Source: an uncultured Carnobacterium sp.
Lineage (GTDB): Bacteria; Bacillota; Bacilli; Lactobacillales; Aerococcaceae
Assembly (NCBI GenBank): GCA_937976325.1
Contig: CALJSD010000184.1
Span: forward strand, 1 to 6,159
Reading direction: 5' to 3'
Length of the DNA: 6,159 nucleotides
Position 1 is the first letter of the stretch. Every line of letters begins with the position of its first letter. Below the pieces are notes generated by a model that was not told the DNA's origin, did not search any database, and saw only the letters and a list, made by a program, of their open reading frames with translations. This document shows positions 4,388-6,159 of this stretch, in pieces. Both the position numbers and the translations under genes were made by a program.

Positions 4388-5806
4388 ATGAGATTTGACC
4401 AAGAACATGATTCATGTACAACGATTCTTGTCGGAAAGAAGGCCAGCTACGATGGTTCAACGCTAGTAGCGCGTACAGAGGACTCATGTAATGGAGAGTT
4501 CACTCCAAAGAAATTTATTGTGGTACGTCCAGAAGATCAACCACGTCACTATAAATCTGTGATTTCTGGATTTGAAACAGATTTACCCGATAATCCAGTT
4601 CGTTATACAGCCATGCCAAATGCCATCAATAACGAAGGCATCTGGGGAGCTGCAGGGATTAATGCTTATAATGTTGCGGTGAGTGCGACAGAAACAATTT
4701 CGACGAATCCGCGTGTATTAGGGGCTGACCCACTCGTGGAAACGGGGATTGGGGAAGAAGACATTTTCACTCTAGTGTTGCCTTATATTAAAACGGCGCG
4801 AGAAGGGGTCGAACGTCTTGGACACTTCCTTGAAACAGCTGGAACGTATGAATCAAACGGAATTGCGATTTCTGATGTGAATGAAATCTGGTGGCTTGAA
4901 TCGATTGGGGGACATCACTGGATGGCTCGCCGTGTACCGGATGATGCGTATGTGGTAAATCCAAACCAACTCGGTAGCGACTTCTTTGATTTTGAAGACA
5001 AAGAAAACTTTATGTGCGACCCTGATTTGAAAGACTTTATGATTCGTCATCACTTGAACTTGAACTTTGACGGAGAATCATTCAATCCGCGTTACGCATT
5101 TGGTTCTCAACGAGATAAAGACCGCTTGTATAACACGCCTCGTGCTTGGGATATTCAACGCATGTTTAACCCAGAAGTGGAACAATCTCCAACGAGCTTT
5201 GAAATTCCTTGGGCACGCGTTCCATATCGCAAGATTACCGTCGAAGATGTGAAAGAATCGATGAGTACGCATTACCAATTTACACCATATGATCCTTATG
5301 GAAACTTAGGCGATGGTAAGAGCAATCGTCGTTTCCGTACGGTAGGAATTAATCGTACGAGTCAAACAGCGATTCTACAAATTCGTCCAAATCGTCCGCA
5401 TGATACAACAGGAATTCAATGGGTTTCGTATGGGTCAATGCCATTTACAACGGCTGTTCCATTCTTTACTCAAGTGGACACAACGCCAGCATATTTTGCA
5501 AATACCACTGCGAAGGTTTCAACGGATTCCTTCTACTGGTCAAGCCGCTTAATTGCAGGGCTTGCGGATGCGCATTACTTGGAACATCAAGCGGATATTG
5601 AAAGTTACCAAAAGAATACATTGTGTCGTGGAGAAGCGATGATTGCTAAAGTTGACGCTCTTCTTGAAAAAGGCGAAACAGTAGACTTCGAAGCAGAAAA
5701 CCAACAAATGAGTGACTATATCGAAGAAAAGACAGCTGCTTTACTCGATAAAGTATTATTGCGTGCAAGTAATTTAATGGTCAATCATTATTCGGTGAGT
5801 GATTAA
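4388..5806 (+). CDS. pepD: C69-family dipeptidase (PepD type)
   Basis: This is a cytoplasmic N-terminal-nucleophile hydrolase of peptidase family C69 that splits dipeptides of broad composition, as known for Lactobacillus helveticus PepD. The 472-residue length fits the family (about 470). The start HDSCTTILVGKKASYDGSTLVARTED closely follows the family pattern, with C10 as the likely catalytic nucleophile, exposed if the first nine residues are removed. Other conserved blocks are EGIWGAAGIN (83-92), TETISTNPRVLGADPL (101-116), IWWLESIGGHHWMARRVPDDAYVV (167-190), YNTPRAWDIQRMF (248-260), SSHYQ-like STHYQFTPYDPYG (293-305) and RTVGINRT (317-324). There is no signal peptide. I choose ATG at 4388 because GGAGGT (4375-4380) lies 7 nt before it; the in-frame ATG at 4373 overlaps that binding site and would add five residues (MEVVF). 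A permease gene follows after 30 nt. The family is secure; the exact dipeptide preference is not visible. Confidence 0.94.
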   Translation: MRFDQEHDSCTTILVGKKASYDGSTLVARTEDSCNGEFTPKKFIVVRPEDQPRHYKSVISGFETDLPDNPVRYTAMPNAINNEGIWGAAGINAYNVAVSATETISTNPRVLGADPLVETGIGEEDIFTLVLPYIKTAREGVERLGHFLETAGTYESNGIAISDVNEIWWLESIGGHHWMARRVPDDAYVVNPNQLGSDFFDFEDKENFMCDPDLKDFMIRHHLNLNFDGESFNPRYAFGSQRDKDRLYNTPRAWDIQRMFNPEVEQSPTSFEIPWARVPYRKITVEDVKESMSTHYQFTPYDPYGNLGDGKSNRRFRTVGINRTSQTAILQIRPNRPHDTTGIQWVSYGSMPFTTAVPFFTQVDTTPAYFANTTAKVSTDSFYWSSRLIAGLADAHYLEHQADIESYQKNTLCRGEAMIAKVDALLEKGETVDFEAENQQMSDYIEEKTAALLDKVLLRASNLMVNHYSVSD

Positions 5807-5836
5807 TCGGTGATTGGGTATTAGGAGGTTAGCATT

Positions 5837-6159
5837 ATGGAAGAAAAAGATCAAAAGCAAATGAGCTGGCTGATGATAGCCCTCATTGCATTTAACTTTG
5901 TTTGGGGATTAGGGAATGTCGTTAATAACTTCGCCCAACAAGGGATTGTGGTTATTACATCGTGGCTCATTATTTTAGTCATCTACTTTATCCCGTATTC
6001 ATTGATGGTTGGACAACTGGGTTCAACTTTTCAAGATAGCGAAGGCGGGGTGAGTGATTGGATTAAACATACGTCTACGAAGAAGCTAGCGTATTTTGCT
6101 GCATGGACATTTTGGGTCATCCAAATTCCTTATTTAGCGCAAAAACCACAGACGATTCT
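5837..6159 (+). CDS. APC-superfamily amino acid permease, N-terminal part (3' partial)
   Basis: The first 107 codons of a membrane transporter are present, and the frame is still open at the window edge. The ATG at 5837 has AGGAGG (5823-5828) with an 8-nt spacer. After a short charged N-terminus (MEEKDQKQMS) come TM1 (about 11-30, with the glycine-broken GLGNVVN, matching the unwound substrate-binding helix of APC transporters), TM2 (about 38-58), the loop GQLGSTFQDSEGGVSDWIKH (59-78), and the start of TM3 (about 85 onward). The Glu-Gly-Gly followed by a Trp in that loop is typical of APC amino acid permeases. It resembles the glutamate/GABA-antiporter-like or YjeM-like branch, but the substrate cannot be read from this fragment. 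Where many relatives have Glu after a Gly or Ala (GELG or AELG), this one has Gln60. It follows pepD by 30 nt with no terminator, so it probably imports or exchanges amino acids released by the dipeptidase. Confidence 0.88.
   Translation, partial: MEEKDQKQMSWLMIALIAFNFVWGLGNVVNNFAQQGIVVITSWLIILVIYFIPYSLMVGQLGSTFQDSEGGVSDWIKHTSTKKLAYFAAWTFWVIQIPYLAQKPQTI

Noticed and set aside
4853..5601. Short frames on both strands inside pepD (4853-5053 -, 5067-5252 +, 5078-5278 -, 5419-5601 +)
   Set aside because: All lie within the conserved C69 dipeptidase reading frame and none shows independent family features.
5792..5813. TCGGTGA repeated 15 bp apart around the pepD stop codon
   Set aside because: Only two short copies are present, with no further structure; chance or a minor local duplication explains it.
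1..6159. Search by eye for CRISPR arrays, tRNA or rRNA genes, insertion sequences and phage or defence genes
   Set aside because: No regularly spaced repeats, cloverleaf-like segments, transposase motifs or terminal inverted repeats with target duplications were seen. The coding content is ordinary chromosomal metabolism plus the small membrane cassette.

Overview
The window is a gene-dense chromosomal segment from a low-GC Gram-positive bacterium. All genes lie on the + strand, with strong AGGAGG-type ribosome binding sites, short intergenic gaps and U-tract terminators. The recG-plsX order, the PepD-type C69 dipeptidase and the codon use suggest Lactobacillales. A Carnobacteriaceae or Granulicatella-like source is my guess, but the sequence does not settle the genus.

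Layout. (1) Positions 1-1387: the 3' end of recG (a DNA repair and fork-remodelling helicase), then plsX (phospholipid synthesis), closed by a hairpin terminator. (2) Positions 1394-3228: an intergenic region with an AT-rich palindrome and a candidate promoter, then an Lrp/AsnC-family regulator. The regulator overlaps by ATGA the start of a class I PLP-dependent aminotransferase, and a long hairpin terminator follows. This resembles the Bacillus subtilis alaR-alaT (yugG-yugH) pair. (3) Positions 3233-4276: a self-contained unit with its own promoter and terminator, encoding three small membrane proteins of 92, 119 and 87 residues. Only the middle one belongs to a family I recognise (YbaN/DUF454). 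(4) Positions 4291-6159: an inverted repeat next to a near-consensus sigma-A promoter, a C69 dipeptidase (pepD), and 30 nt later the start of an APC-superfamily amino acid permease that runs off the window.

Functionally, units 2 and 4 concern amino acid nitrogen. The regulator and aminotransferase probably handle alanine or related amino acids. The dipeptidase releases amino acids from dipeptides beside a permease that could import or exchange them. Unit 1 is housekeeping.

I see no tRNA, rRNA, CRISPR array, insertion sequence, frameshift or pseudogene. The most open question is the three-membrane-protein cassette. The regulatory palindromes upstream of units 2 and 4 are testable but rest on weak pattern matches.
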